A stretch of 64,000 bases of DNA from NCBI RefSeq assembly GCF_019320115.1, contig NC_089594.1:22668409-22732408 (forward strand), in the 5' to 3' direction. Position numbers and translations under genes: made by a program. The DNA is from Miscanthus floridulus (Eukaryota; Streptophyta; Magnoliopsida; Poales; Poaceae). Positions 1-11,268 of the stretch are shown here, piece by piece. Each line of letters starts with the position of its first letter. Positions within the stretch are counted from its first letter, which is position 1. Under the pieces are notes generated by a model. That model did not search any database and was not told the DNA's origin. It saw only the letters and a program-made list of their open reading frames with translations.

Positions 1-299
1 TATTTGGAACTTATATTAATGTAATCATTTGAAAGCTATGTTGTTTTCACTAAGCGGTTTTGAAACCCAAACTGATACTTTTATTTGTGAACCCATTTGT
101 AATATTATTTCCGCTGCAACCCGATGTATGTGATGTGTATTTGCTTAATCACGCGATCTTGGTTGTGAGGTTGATTTACCGAGGTCTTTCGGGACACTCG
201 GCGGACTACCGGGTTTATATGAGTGAAAGTATGGGTGTGTCAACGTGTTAGCGGGGACAACCGTACTTGATCTTGTATAAATTGGGCGGTTCTGTCACA
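1..299 (+). mobile_element. 3' end of a Ty3/gypsy-type LTR (partial)
   Basis: The first 299 bases end in GGCGGTTCTGTCACA, nearly the same terminus as the solo gypsy LTR that ends at 46735 (GGCGGTTCTGCCACA) and close to the Tekay LTR terminus (GGTCGGTTCTGTTACA, read on the minus strand). Directly after it the text becomes the end of a Sirevirus gag, so this looks like a gypsy LTR or element inserted into the Sirevirus. The left part is outside the window, so neither the TG start nor the target duplication can be checked. No coding signal is seen. Confidence 0.6.
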
Positions 300-420
300 T
301 CCCGCTACTCATACTAAGGTGTTGCCTAAGTATATTGCTCCTAACTTGAGAGGACCCAAACTTGTTTGGGTACCATCAAAAAGTGGATGATTGTTTGTAG
401 GTACCATTGGCATTGGAGAC
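300..420 (+). pseudogene. C-terminal remnant of Sirevirus gag
   Basis: The reading frame around 330-390 encodes a run including NLRGPKLVWVPS, which matches the end of gag in the intact Sirevirus (GLKQVWVPKKN just before 35836). Both copies are followed by a similar T-rich string ending TTTGTAGGT. In the intact element the protease coding region follows; here non-coding DNA follows instead. Only the last few dozen codons are present. Confidence 0.6.
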
Positions 421-3400
421 TTGATTCAATTGATCTCATATTGATCATCATATGTTGAGTCAAGTTATAAAGCCTAGTGCACATCTAAACCCAATGCCAA
501 GTGAAAATTGAGAGAAGTCCAAGCGCTATCAACATACAAGTGCTATAATTTAAGTTGTTGGTGATTCATTGGATATTATTTGATGACTTGCAAATAATTG
601 AGTTGAAGCTTGCTAGTTGGATGATCATGAGCTAACCAAGGTATATCTTTTGTTGATCATTTCATTTGGGTGCATATGAGTTGATTGAATTGGATAAATA
701 TGCAATGTTGCTTGCTATGAGATGTTTGAATGGATAAATTGATTAGTAGTCAAGTTTAGATTGACTTGTATTAGATAAATTCATGAGATGACTTTTAGTA
801 AGTGGTTTGAATGGATTTATGTCTTGTGAAAGTATTCAAACGAGTTAGTTTCAAGTTTGATTCACATTTGATGAAGCATAACTCAATTGTTGAAATCTGT
901 CCTATAATTGAGAATCTGAGCTAGCTGTGATCTTAGCCATATTTGAGTAATCAAAATCTATTGGATTGGCATAAAAATTGGTGTACATGCTCTAAACTTA
1001 TGGTATAAGATGTTGTACAATTTTCATGAGAATTGGATAAGAAATGCTTTGGTTTTGGAGTGGATCTTGTCAGCTATAGTGCAGCAGTTTTCAGCATGTA
1101 GCAGTGGTGGAAGAATTGGTATATAGCAGCAATCTAGAAGTCAAATAAAGCTCAAATTTTTACAGCTGCTAGATAACTTAATAAAGAACATCTCCACCAA
1201 ATTTCGTGGTATTTGGATTTGTACTTTGGGAAATATGCTTATTCCTTTGAAGGGTACAAAATCTGTCAGAAAAGTGATAAATATTGAATTGATCTAGAGT
1301 CACTTTGATTGAAAGGTCCTTAAGTTGGAAACATATCTATAAGTAATTGAGGCACCTAAGTTTGGTTTTGAGATGATCTAGAAGCATGACAAGAAAAGAG
1401 TACAAGGTCATTTGATTGTGGAGTGTACTTTGCATATATTTGGTACTCAAATTGGAAGATCAAGATCAAACTCATGATGAAGTTGAAGTTTAAGTTCTAG
1501 TGACTATTGGAAATCATTTGGTAGAAAGAAAATGACTTAAACAAGAAGAAAGAAAAGGACTTAAAGAAGGAATCAAGGTTACTCATCAAGTTAAGTCCAT
1601 CACTTGGATCAATCAATCAAGTTATTTCAAGTGAGTATCAAGAATGATTCTTGGAGAGAAGTCACTTCTCCCTAGTGTAGAGGCTTGCCGCCTATGTGTA
1701 GGTGAACCAAGTGTGGTACTTGAAAGGCTAACATGGAAGTGGTGATCCGAGAAACATTTGAGATGCTTAGTTGAAGCAATCAAAAGGGTTGGTCAAGAAA
1801 AGCAAGCAACACCCAAAAGAGAGCTAATCATGATATTTCAAGTGGTATTCTCAAATTGATGCTCTCATGCAAGCAAAAATCAAAAGATAAAGCAAGCCAA
1901 CCACAACAAGAAAGTGCACTTGATCATAAGTGGTATTCATTTCATATGGGTGAAGAATAGAATTCAAAATGGTATCTATTGGTCTTCACCAAGCTTATAA
2001 TTGGACTTCACGTTGCTATTGGAGTAATGAATTGGAATCTATGTGACTATCCTCTATTCCAACATAGCAAATGTATCATTATAATGTGCATGATCATTTC
2101 ATCCCTTACTAGTATGCGGTTAGTGCATATAGTTCATACTTCATAGGATCATGCATAACAAATGAAATGCTTAAATTCATAGCCTACCACTATTGTTTGA
2201 ATGATTACTTGATCTAGTGGTTAGTATATGAATTTGTTCATGAGCTTGTAAACCCAAGTACTTGATTTAATTTGGATTGCCAATAAGTAACAAGTACAAC
2301 ATTGCCAAGATAACTCTTGCAAGAGGTGTGAAGAAGCTTGTCATTGGTTCAAACTGGACTTGGAAGCTTAGGCAAATCAATTTAGTTCAAGTCAATCATA
2401 GAAGCTCATGATAGTGATAAGAGTACAAGCACAAGACAACAATGCAAATGGATATCTAGTTTGTATGTTTCAAGTGGTATCTAGACTCAAGTATTTCATC
2501 AAGATTTCATAAGTGATGTCTAGATCAACTCACAAGTGATATCCTATAAGTGGTACTCATAAAGATAGCAAATGTTCAAGAAATGGTCTTTATTGATAAA
2601 TCAAACAAGTGGTTCCATACTAGAAGATTCTTTCAAGTGGTATTACATCTATATATGATATCAACCATGAAAGACGATGGTTCCACAAGTGATCATCAAC
2701 TTTAAGTGATCATCAAATAAAGAATGCATCCCTCAACTATAAGAGCTCAAATGGATGACTCGTGCTATCACATAGGGAGAGGTGTACCACAAATTGGTAT
2801 CAAGAAAAGATTCTATGTGCGGCATTTTAAGAAGCCCTACACAAGATACAAGTGATACAAGTTACAAGTAGTGTCATTCCAACAATCATGAAGATGTCCA
2901 TAAAAAATGCAAGACTCGAGCCTCAACCATCTACCCCAAACATATACCTTTGCATCAATAAGAAGCTCACCTTTTATGGAAATTGATGACAAAGGGGGAG
3001 AGATTGTACAAAGATATGAAAGCTTGATTGAATGGGGGAGAGATTAAGATTGTACAAGGGGAGATATGAGATATAAAAGAAGTAGAGGTTGGACATGGAC
3101 ATGGACAAAGAGGGAGCAACATTGAAGAAAAGAGATGGATCAAAATTCTTGGACAAGAGAAGCACACAAGTAGGGGGAGCAAGCTCATGAAATTTGATTG
3201 ATTGCATTTGATATGTGCATATTCATGTGCTTGCTTGCATTGCATAAGCTTTCAAATTCAATATGCATGCTTGTGTGGTGTATGCTAGTTGTAGAACTTG
3301 AATGATGATTTGATAACTAGTATGCATAGGATGATAGCTAGACACTTGGTATGCCTTTTAAGTAATGCTAGTACCTTGCTTTTAATGTTGATCTCACAAG

Positions 3401-3735
3401 GTATCTAGTGCTTTTGTTTCCAAGTGATATCTAGCTAACCATGGTGCTAAGGATGAACTTAAAGGTGCAACTCTGATTGGTATCACGCTTCAAAGATTTA
3501 TTCTATACACCTTAGCATCATTTGGTAGTAATTACTCTCCCACAATTTTAATCTATACATATGTGCGAGCTTCAAATCAAACACTCTAGCACATATGTAG
3601 GGGGAGCAAATACTACCATTTCGGGTTTGTGGTACTTGTCCAAAATTATTTTCACATGGTAAAATTGCTTGGGCAAGCAACATGAATCCAAAAGAGCTTA
3701 ATTTCCATATCTTTGCAGAGTTGTCATCAATTACC
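421..3735 (+). other. Sirevirus internal non-coding region with repeated AAGTGGTAT motifs and several purine tracts
   Basis: There is no gene here. The region is AT-rich and scattered with AAGTGGTAT/AAGTGATAT words (for example near 1850, 1930, 2467, 2530, 2636). From 2990 onward it carries several polypurine blocks: AAAGGGGGAGAG at about 2990, TGGGGGAGAG at about 3033, AAGGGGAGAT at about 3057 and GTAGGGGGAGCAA at about 3171 and 3598. Multiple polypurine tracts upstream of the 3' LTR are a known feature of Sireviruses. Confidence 0.6.
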
Positions 3736-3749
3736 AAAAAAGGGGAGAT
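3736..3749 (+). other. Polypurine tract of the first Sirevirus
   Basis: AAAAAAGGGGAGAT lies immediately before the TGAAAG start of the 3' LTR. The intact Sirevirus has the same arrangement at 40229-40242. It is the expected plus-strand primer site for reverse transcription. Confidence 0.85.
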
Positions 3750-4569
3750 TGAAAGGTCCTTGTATGGTTTTGGTAATTGAGTGACAACCTAGGTGGACTA
3801 ATTGTGTTTATGTGAGATACATAGGTGATTAGTCCATAGGTACATATGTGTGAGCAACATATGCCATGAAGGTGAAAATGGCTTGGAGATGTTGCAAAGC
3901 TCACACATATGGTGATGAAGGAACTCATTGCACATGAGACATGACATTGAGTCATGTGATCAAAGGTGGAGAAGATCAAGACAAGACTTGGCTTGATGGA
4001 CCGGTTGCAAGCGTGAAGGGCAAGTCGGAGGCTTTGGAGCCATGGACCCCGTGGCGGTGAAGCTTGAGCAAGACTTGGTGCCGATGGACGAAGGCAACGG
4101 TGAAAAGCAAGTGAAGTCAAGATCGATGAACCAATATGATCACATGATGATATGAAGTGGATCATATCATTGTTGATCGTGTTGGTGCATGTGTTGCATC
4201 GACATTTGAGGAGATGGAATGGAATGCACAAGGCAAAGGTATAACCTAGGGCATTTCATTTCACCGGTCATAGGTGTGTAGAGAAGTTTATGACCGGGTT
4301 TAGGATAGATGGCCATAATATCAAGATGGGCAAACTTGTTTGCATATCGGTCATCTAAGTGCCACTCGAGTGATCTAACTTTGCTTCATCGCTAGGATTG
4401 AGTGGCGTGGCAAGTTGAGTGGCTAACCCTTTGGGAAATGATTGTGAAAAGCTAACACACATACACATGGTGATGTACACTTGGTGGTGTTGGCACATTT
4501 ACAAAGGAGATGAAGTTGGAGTTGATGTGGATCAACTCGGTGGAGAAACGGAGATGAGAAAGGTCCCAC

Positions 4570-5000
4570 AGAGTGGACCGAACTCTGGTCACGCAGTGAC
4601 CGGACGCTGAGGCTCAGCGTCCGGTCAGTGGTAGCACTCAGCGTGCAGCGTCGGCCAATCGACCAGACGCTGGCTCTGAAAGTGACCGGACGCTGGAGGC
4701 AGTGTCCGGTCCTGTTGTTGGACGAAGTAGTGTCACTGGAGAGTGACCGGACGCTGGGGCTGCGTCCGATCATGTCCGACCGGACGCGTCCGGTCGGGGT
4801 CGGTACCTTACTGTAAACGACCGGATGCTGAGGGTCCAGCATTCGGTCAGTTGAAGCTATTGCGTCCGATCAGAAGATGATCGTTGAGATTGGAAGAATG
4901 CCGTTAAATGCAGGTGACACGTGGCTGTCATCAGGCGACCGGACACTAAGGTCCAGCGTCCGGTCAACACGACCGGAGCGTCCGATCGACCCGACTTTTG
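4570..5000. repeat. Array of CCGGACGCTGG / CAGCGTCCGG palindromic motifs in the LTR
   Basis: At least ten copies of GACCGGACGCTG-like words and their reverse complements (CAGCGTCCGGTCA) occur in both orientations, so adjacent copies can pair. Similar arrays lie at 32250-32700, 40740-41170 and, in the split minus-strand LTR, at 31400-31640 and 42151-42260. Repeated palindromes in the upstream part of the LTR are a described hallmark of Sireviruses. They are presumably cis-regulatory, but this is inference. Confidence 0.75.
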
Positions 5001-5037
5001 CCCAGTGAAGGGGTAACGGCTAGTTTAGCCCTTGGGG

Positions 5038-5048
5038 CTATAAATAGA
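5038..5048 (+). promoter_or_regulatory. TATA box of the Sirevirus LTR
   Basis: CTATAAATAGA follows a GCCCAGTGAAGGGGTA block. The homologous position in the intact Sirevirus 5' LTR has TTCTATTTAAG at about 32733-32744 after the same block. This is probably the transcription start region of the LTR. Confidence 0.6.
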
Positions 5049-6123
5049 AGTGGCCCTCGGCCATGGCTGGTGCTGAGCACCTTGGGGGACTTTGTGTCCA
5101 TGCTTGAGAGTGCTTAGGAGCCCTCCATCTCACACATACTTGATAGTGATCATCCGATTGTGTGAATGAGCGATTCTAGTGCGATTGCATCGTGAGGTTG
5201 CATCGAGTGGCACTAGGTGATCGAGTTGCAAGCCGGTGGTGCTTGTTACTCTTAGAGGTTGCCACCTCCTAGACGGCTTGGTGGTGGTCTCCGTCGAAGC
5301 CCGCAAGAAGCTTGTGCGACGCTCCGGAGAAGTGCTTTGTGAAGGGCATTGTGCTCGCCCCGCGGGAGCCGTGAAGAGCAACTTTAGTAAAGCGTGGCAT
5401 TGAGCTACGCTCACTTCCGGGGTAGGTTCTTGCGGCGCCCGACGTGCGGGCTTAGTGGGTGATGCCAATTAGCCGCTGAACCACCAAGTGAGCGGTCGAC
5501 ACAACGTGGACTAGCGTGTTGGCAAACACGTGAACCTCGGTAGAAAAATCATCGTGTCAACCTTGTTCTTCTCGTTGGTTTGCATCCCCGTTACACAAGC
5601 TTGCGATTACTTTCATATACATTGAGCTTGTGTTGTTGCTTTTGTAATTAGTTAGCTTGTGTAGCTTACTATTTACTTTCTTGCTTATGTAGCATAGAAG
5701 TAGCTCCCTTGCATGGCTAATTTGGTTTGTGTAACCTTGTTAGTCACATTACTTAGTTTGTGTAGCTAAGCATTTACGCTTTTTAATTTAGCATTGGTTG
5801 CCTTGTTATTGAGCATTGCTAGTGAGCTTAATTGGCTTTGCGCTTTTGCTTACTAGCATGTGTAGGAGCTCCCTCGTTGCTTAAAGTACTAGTGGCATAG
5901 GTTTGTGTGACCTTGCTCCTAGAATTGGTTAGGTGAGCTCTAGCTAGCCCGGCACCTTTGTTGCTTGATTAGTATCTTTGCAATGTGCTAGTGAACATAG
6001 ATAGAGGGGTGTAGTCTTGGCTAGACTGATAGTTTTAATTCCGCACTTGTTTCGGTTAGCTAACGTGATTAAGTTTTAAAAAGGACTATTCACCCCCCTC
6101 TAGTCGCCATCTCGATCCTTTCA

Positions 6124-6420
6124 GGCGCGACGAGCCAGAGTGGGCGCGACAGGGGATGGGGCACGGTGCGCCGCGTGTCGCAGCTCGACGTGGGATAGGA
6201 GCGCCGCACACGAGGCGGCTTGGGGCGAGCGGACAGCGCGGTGAGCGCCGCAACGAGCAAAGCGAGAAGCTGGGGATTTCTGTTGGATGTTGCAATGTAG
6301 ATGGAGTAGATAGAAGAGAGAACGTAGATGGGTCTGTTGGGCTAGTTGTTGTCCTAGAGCGAGCACGGAGCCGAGCGTCTGAATTTTTTTTAAGATTACG
6401 GACGCATGTTCTTTAGCATT
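6124..6420. other. Unassigned GC-rich sequence, possible transposon end
   Basis: No convincing gene is seen. The stretch contains a GTTGGATGTTGCAATGTAGAT segment and ends in GAGCACGGAGCCGAGCGTCTG. These resemble the ends of the repeat family at 19545-20060, whose edge reads TAGCGTCCGGACG. It may be a relic of that family next to the F-box promoter. Confidence 0.3.
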
Positions 6421-6850
6421 ACCCGTATATTCCAATGGTATATTGATTTAATTGGTTCACCAGTCCAAGCCCAATGAGAAAATCGCCTGATCAGATTCTC
6501 GGCCCATTCTTGAATTTCACAGGGCCCAACGGCCTAGGCCGCCACAGCCGCCGCTCCCCGAACTCGCCGTCTCGCACCCGCCGCCGCCGCCGCGACCCTC
6601 GACCCGCGTCGCGTCGCGGCGCCCTCGCCTGTACCACCTCCCCTGCGTGCACCGACCCATCGGAAAGACAGCAAATTTTGCCTGCGCGGCTTTTCGGCCG
6701 AAGGTTTCTACATTTCCCTCTCAAAAAAAAAAAAGATCGGAAAAAGGGCGCGCATTGCACAATCTGGCGGGAAAGGAAAGCACGCCTGCCATCAGCAGCA
6801 AAATCTTCGCTCCCCTTCCCCCTCTTTCCTCTCATTCCTCCCCTCCTCCC
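6421..6850 (+). promoter_or_regulatory. Upstream region and 5' UTR of the F-box gene
   Basis: The sequence turns strongly CpG- and C-rich from about 6530, with CGCCGC runs and CT-rich tracts up to the ATG, as in many grass 5' UTRs. I see no clear TATA box at a useful distance. An A12 run lies at about 6725. Confidence 0.35.
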
Positions 6851-9800
6851 ATGGACCAGGAACGCACGCCGCCGTCGACGAAGAGGGCAAGGAGCTCGCC
6901 TCAGCAAGCCGGCGCCGACGCCGGCGCGGAAGACCGGCTCTGCGGGCTCGACGACGCCACCCTCCACGCCATCCTCGTCCGCTTGCCGCTCCGCGACGCG
7001 GCGGCCACGGTCGTGCTCTCCCGCCGCTGGCCCCGCGTCTTCGCCACGCTCCCGCGCCTCGTCCTCCGCCCCGCCACCTTCAACCGCCGCGGCTTCCCCG
7101 ACGAGGACCGCTGCGAGGACCAGACACGCTGGATGCGCGCCCTCCGCTGCGTCCTCGATCGCCGCGCCGCGCCGGTCGCGGCTTTCGATATCGACTGCAG
7201 ATTCATGGGCCTCTACGGCGAGTGGTTTTCCTGGGTCTTCCGCGAGCTCTGCGGGAGCGGCGGGCTCCTGGAACTCAGCATCGCCAACACCGACTACAAA
7301 GAGTGCTACGCGCTGCCCGACGCTGTGTACACCTGCACGACACTCACCTCGCTGGACCTCTACAATTGCCGGCTCCAGGTGCCGAGCAGGGCCACTGCGG
7401 TGGCCCTGCGCGCCCTGCAGTCGCTCCGCCTCCGCAACGTGGTCGCGAGGGACAGCGACATCCGTCTCATCATCTCCCGGTGCTCGGCCATAGAGCGTCT
7501 GGAGATCCATGACATCCACATGGCGCGAAACATCGTCATACGCGCGCCGTGCCTCAAGAAGTTAGACATCTACTCGTATCGCCCGCTCTGCATCTCCCTG
7601 AAGAAGGCAAAGGCACAGCCACTGAATATGGTGAGGCTGAGCCTCTCCTACGGCTACCCTGAGCATTCTTGGAGCCTCCACGACACCATGGACACCAACA
7701 GGGAGTACTCCATTCATGAAATCGAGGAGATGCTTGATTACAAGAAGATGGCTGAGAGGGAGCACAAGCAGACGGATGAGATCAAGAACATGGAAACATT
7801 CCTCACTGCACTCAGCTGCACCAAGACGCTCCAGTTGCACTTATCGACTGAATACTCCCAGGTTAGTTTGTTTTGGCTCAGTGTGCATCTTTTTGGCTCG
7901 CTAACTACTCACATCATTTAGTGTGGTCATGTTAAATTGCAAGGTGAAAAATTTTATACTTACATCACAGCTTCCATGATGATGAGATAAAAAAAACAAG
8001 TCTTTTATCATACTCTATTGCTTGTCATAATTCCTCCATTTTTCTTGCAATGATAGCATATCACACTTCATTTTAATGTGTGCTACTGTCATGCATCCTT
8101 CACTATTGGCACTTGGTAGTTCAAGGTTGTCCCATCTCACCACAAAACTATTGTGGATAGCTCAAGGATGGTACTAGTTAATGTTGGAATAACATACACT
8201 TAGAGCAACTCCAACAGCTCGGCTATTCTTGTGTTGGATGCTATTTTAGAATTTGTATAGTAAAAATTAGGCTCCAACAGATCTGTTATCTGGCTTTGTA
8301 AAATAGGAAGTTGGCTATCCCTTGATTTTAGGTGGCCATATAAAGCCAACCACGGATGCTAGCTATCTGAAAGATGAGAAATAGCAAGCCTGTTGTAGAC
8401 CTCTTATTTTTTAATGAGTTTTCTATTTTACAAAATGGCTAAACTATATAATTTGGCTACTAATTTTAACCCAGCTGTTGGAGTTGCTCTTACAATCTAT
8501 ATACTGGTGTAGAAGAGAAGAGATGACATATCTACCAGTACCAGATTTGAGCCCTGAATTGTTGTAATTGTTACTTGCTCATCAATGGCTGATTACAATG
8601 AAAATCTTTTAGTTGATCAAGGGCAGGCTGCTATCCAATAAAATCTAATCTTGTCACATATATATCAAGGTATATAGATTTGAGAAATATATGGGAGACA
8701 CATCTTTTTGATATGATAATTCAGAATAATTTACTCAAGATTCCCCTTTTTGGTATAAGAGGTATGTTGAAGCACTTCCTGTTGGAATTTCATCGTGCAT
8801 AAGCCATTGGCTTGGACTTGTTTGTTGTTGCTTGTGATCAGTCCTACCATGGAGAAGAACGTGGTGGTAGTTGTGTTGGTGAGTCTAGCATCCCACCAGA
8901 TCATCAGCGTATGTTCACTGTATTTATTACTTGAGGATTGGTATTTCTTGCAGATGATATATCTTTTTCCAGAGAATATCTAACTTTTAAGTTTAGAAAT
9001 TAGTCCTCAGCGTATATTCATGTATAGTCCATATTTGGCTAGTACAGTATAAAAAGGGCGTAACCAGTGCAGGGAGCTCCCGCTCTGTGCGGGGTCTGGG
9101 GAAGGGTGTCAGTGGCAAGCCTTATCCTCGCCTGTGCAATGCAAGAAGATCGCGACTCGAACCTGGGACCTTCCGATCACAGGCGGTAAGACTTTACCGC
9201 TTGCACCAGACCCGACCTTCTTGGCTAGTACAGTATCATGTAAAATATAGTACATGCAGGGCGTCTGGCTTTGCTGTTTCTATTCTCATATAATAAAATT
9301 CGAGTTTTGATTTTTTCTTCTTCTATGCAGTTTGTAATAATCCTAGCAATGTCCAGTGTTTAGGCTAGTCTATCTCTGTTCTAGGACTAACACTTGATTC
9401 AGTTCACATGACAAGAATTGAGTAGTGCAATAAAGCATAGTCATTGGAAACCAATTCAAATGATCTTTTTCACAATACAAAGTAGTTTACAGAAGGTGCA
9501 AACTTTCATCTATTTGTGTTTTGATTAGGTTTTGAGCATGGCCAAGGCTTCAACATTGATGAGTTTGCCAAAGAAAAAGTACCTACTTGGCTTGAAATCA
9601 CTCAGCCTTACTCTGGATCACAATCATGAAACTCTTGCTTCCTTAGTTTCATGCTTGCTGTACAGCTCCCCCAACCTCAAGGATCTCAGAATCATTGTAA
9701 GTCCTAGACAGCTGATGCTTTCCATTCTGTTATATTTCCTGTTAACTGCTCGTAAAATAGTTCACCTTTGTGTTATCAGGAGCTTCGGCATCCGGGAAGC

Positions 9801-10109
9801 CCTGTGCCCTTAGCTGCGGAGGTTTGGGAGAAGCAGATAACTGCAGACGGATTTCTGTATCACCTGTCAAGTGTCACCTTCTACACTGATTCGCTCTTGG
9901 AAGGCCATCCTTGTGGGGGCATTTGCAAGTTCCTGGTGATGAACGCGAGGGTCCTCAAAAGAATGAGCATCGTGTACCATCATTCGCAGGTCAAGCCGGA
10001 GCATGCAGCCAAGCTTGAGGCAGCCCGAAGGGAACTCCGTCTCTGGCCCAGGGCTTCTGCGGATGTGCTGCTGGAGTTGACTCCTGTGGGTCGTTTCCCA
10101 TGGTTCTGA
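6851..10109 (+). CDS. F-box/LRR-repeat protein with C-terminal FBD domain (3 exons)
   Basis: The model joins exons 6851-7861, 9529-9696 and 9780-10109, all in phase 0, giving 502 aa. The introns are GT-AG (donors GGTTAGT and TTGTAAGT; acceptors TTGATTAG and TTATCAG). Residues 28-66 form an F-box (DRLCGLDDATLHAILVRLPL, then VVLSRRW). The middle holds leucine-rich repeats, and the C-terminus from residue about 390 (PNLKDLRIIELRHPGSPVP onward, ending LELTPVGRFPWF) is FBD-like. F-box proteins of this class are substrate receptors of SCF ubiquitin ligases; the substrate is unknown. I chose the ATG at 6851 (CTCCCATGG, good context). An in-frame ATG at 6647 would add a low-complexity stretch typical of 5' UTR. 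Intron 1 (1667 bp) carries a MITE and a SINE. The gene looks intact. Confidence 0.88.
8203..8489. mobile_element. Tourist-like MITE in intron 1 of the F-box gene
   Basis: Terminal inverted repeats GAGCAACTCCAACAG and CTGTTGGAGTTGCTC bound a 287-bp AT-rich element, flanked on both sides by TTA (8200-8202 and 8490-8492). A TTA duplication and this kind of terminus fit PIF/Harbinger-derived MITEs. There is no coding capacity. Confidence 0.85.
9051..9220 (-). mobile_element. Au-like tRNA-derived SINE in intron 1 of the F-box gene
   Basis: On the minus strand a tRNA-like head carries an A-box-like segment (TGGTGCAAGCGG) and a B box (GGTTCGAGTCG). The tail ends GCCCTTTTT, as in Au SINEs. It is flanked by a perfect 16-bp duplication TTGGCTAGTACAGTAT at 9035-9050 and 9221-9236. 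The insertion is therefore fairly young and antisense to the host gene. Confidence 0.88.
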
Positions 10110-10131
10110 GGGGCGAGGTCGCTGATCCATC

Positions 10132-10262
10132 ACTCACATGCAAATCCTGCTGCTTTTGTTCTACATGTTCTATGCCTCTCATGAACTCTGTTCCATTACT
10201 CACTTGCAAATCCTGGAGCTTTTGTTCTTCATGTGCTATGCCTCTCATGAACTCTGTTTTAC
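10132..10262 (+). repeat. 66-bp tandem duplication in the 3' UTR of the F-box gene
   Basis: Two copies (10132-10197 and 10198-10262) share ACTCAC, GCAAATCCTG, CTTTTGTTCT and GCCTCTCATGAACTCTGTT with a few substitutions. The repeat starts 22 bases after the stop codon, so it should be in the mRNA. Confidence 0.8.
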
Positions 10263-10884
10263 TCTAAAAAATGTAAACACCACATGCTAGGCACCATAAG
10301 TTGTTTGTGGGGATGGATTGGAAGTCTGAATCTGCACTTTGGTGCAAGTTATATTTGCCCTTGTTAGTAGTACACTAGTACCAGTACTTGTTAGTATCAC
10401 CTATCGGATTCCGTAAATTGGGCTCTTTTTTTTTGAATGGACAATCGGGTTGCCTTTGACCAACCAGTATCAACAAAATAATATAATAAGGTGCTCGAGG
10501 GTTGTTTTGCAAAATATTTTGTTTTTGGAAATCCATGAGGTGTATAGATGTAGCCAATCTTGTTCTTTTGGAAGCCATGTATTGCTAGAAAAAAAAAAGC
10601 ATTTTACGGTTTTACACTTTAACTATGGGCCCTTTTTCTTTCTAAATTGTGTTTTTTCATGTCTTTAGGTTCTAAAACTACGGTCTCTTAACATAAAAAT
10701 TTCTTAAAACTATGACCTCAAAATAAGTCTTAATAAGAGTAATCTACAGCCAACGCAACTTTCCTCTGCATTTTCCATCATCTTCAAATTCATGGCTGTC
10801 ACCAGCATCTCTCTCCTGCTCAACTACAACTAGAAGGGTTTTAGTGGCCGAGCTCCATCTAAGCAAGAGAAGGAGAGCTGTGAT
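10263..10884. other. Intergenic sequence, no gene seen
   Basis: AT-rich with A and T homopolymers. It probably contains the F-box gene polyadenylation region in its first 150 bases. The last part (10740-10884) once joined the sequence at 17550 before the Harbinger insertion; neither half shows a recognisable gene. Confidence 0.4.
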
Positions 10885-11164
10885 TTAGAGCCTGTTTAGC
10901 ATGACTCTAACTCTAGATAGAGCAGCTCCACTCTAGAAATTCAGGTGGAGCTGGTTTTGAGTGGAGTTGGAGCTGTCTGGCGGGGGTGTTTGGCAAGAAG
11001 GGTACTCTCAGCTCTAGAATGGTGTTTTATCAGTGTGGATTGCCCACTTTGCCCTTGGTTGACATGAGTGTACTTCAATGATGCGTCCAGCAGCAAAACA
11101 AGCATGTGAATTAAATTAAAATGCCAACATATTATAAGATAATCATGTCCAACCAAATAATATG

Positions 11165-11268
11165 AGATACAAGTCCATAGTTTGAAAATATGATTACATT
11201 AATTCCAAGCTAATGCGATACAAGTCCATAGTTTGAAAATATGATTGCATTAATTCCAAGCTAATGCA
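11165..11268. repeat. 52-bp tandem duplication inside the Harbinger element
   Basis: GATACAAGTCCATAG...CCAAGCTAATG is repeated head to tail at 11165-11216 and 11217-11268 with one visible substitution. It lies just after the transposase C-terminus and has extended the open frame there. Confidence 0.8.

Larger units (their letters stand above)
300..6123 (+). mobile_element. Sirevirus (Ty1/copia) 3' portion, apparently without pol
   Basis: The stretch begins in the last codons of a Sirevirus gag, runs through about 3.3 kb of non-coding DNA, a polypurine tract and a 3' LTR. From about 2185 to 3749 it aligns by eye with the non-coding region after pol in the intact Sirevirus (39235-40242). Shared landmarks include a CTACCACTATTG segment, an AAGATAACTCTT segment and GTAGGGGGAGCAA tracts. 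Between 400 and 2180 I find no reading frame of 60 codons on either strand and no integrase, RT or RNase H motif. This suggests a non-autonomous derivative or one with a large pol deletion. The 5' LTR is outside the window. Confidence 0.75.
3750..6123 (+). repeat. 3' LTR of the first Sirevirus (2374 bp)
   Basis: It begins TGAAAGGTCC and ends GATCCTTTCA. The end block CACCCCCCTCTAG is shared with the intact Sirevirus LTRs (33650-33682 and 42120-42150). It contains a core promoter (TATA box at 5038-5048) preceded by GCCCAGTGAAGGGGTA, also conserved in the other family. It also carries a dense array of inverted GACCGGACGCTG / CAGCGTCCGGTC motifs. The base after the LTR is 6124; its target duplication cannot be tested because the 5' LTR is not in the window. 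Confidence 0.85.

Noticed and set aside
2967..4231. Minus-strand frames of 77-166 codons across the Sirevirus 3' region and LTR start
   Set aside because: Antisense to purine tracts and LTR sequence; Ser/Pro/Leu/Cys-rich composition is the complement of the purine-rich strand.
4570..5000. Repeated CCGGACGCTGG / CAGCGTCCGG words resembling a repeat-spacer array
   Set aside because: Spacing is irregular, copies are in both orientations and they lie in a plant LTR; this is the Sirevirus palindrome array, not CRISPR.
6474..7519. Open frames of about 340 codons on both strands over the F-box first exon
   Set aside because: They are shadows of the high-GC F-box exon; only the frame from 6851 has domain content and continues across phase-consistent introns.
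9051..9220. tRNA-like A and B boxes
   Set aside because: They are the head of a SINE with target duplication, not a tRNA gene; no cloverleaf with an acceptor stem can be closed. The same applies to 11586-11910.
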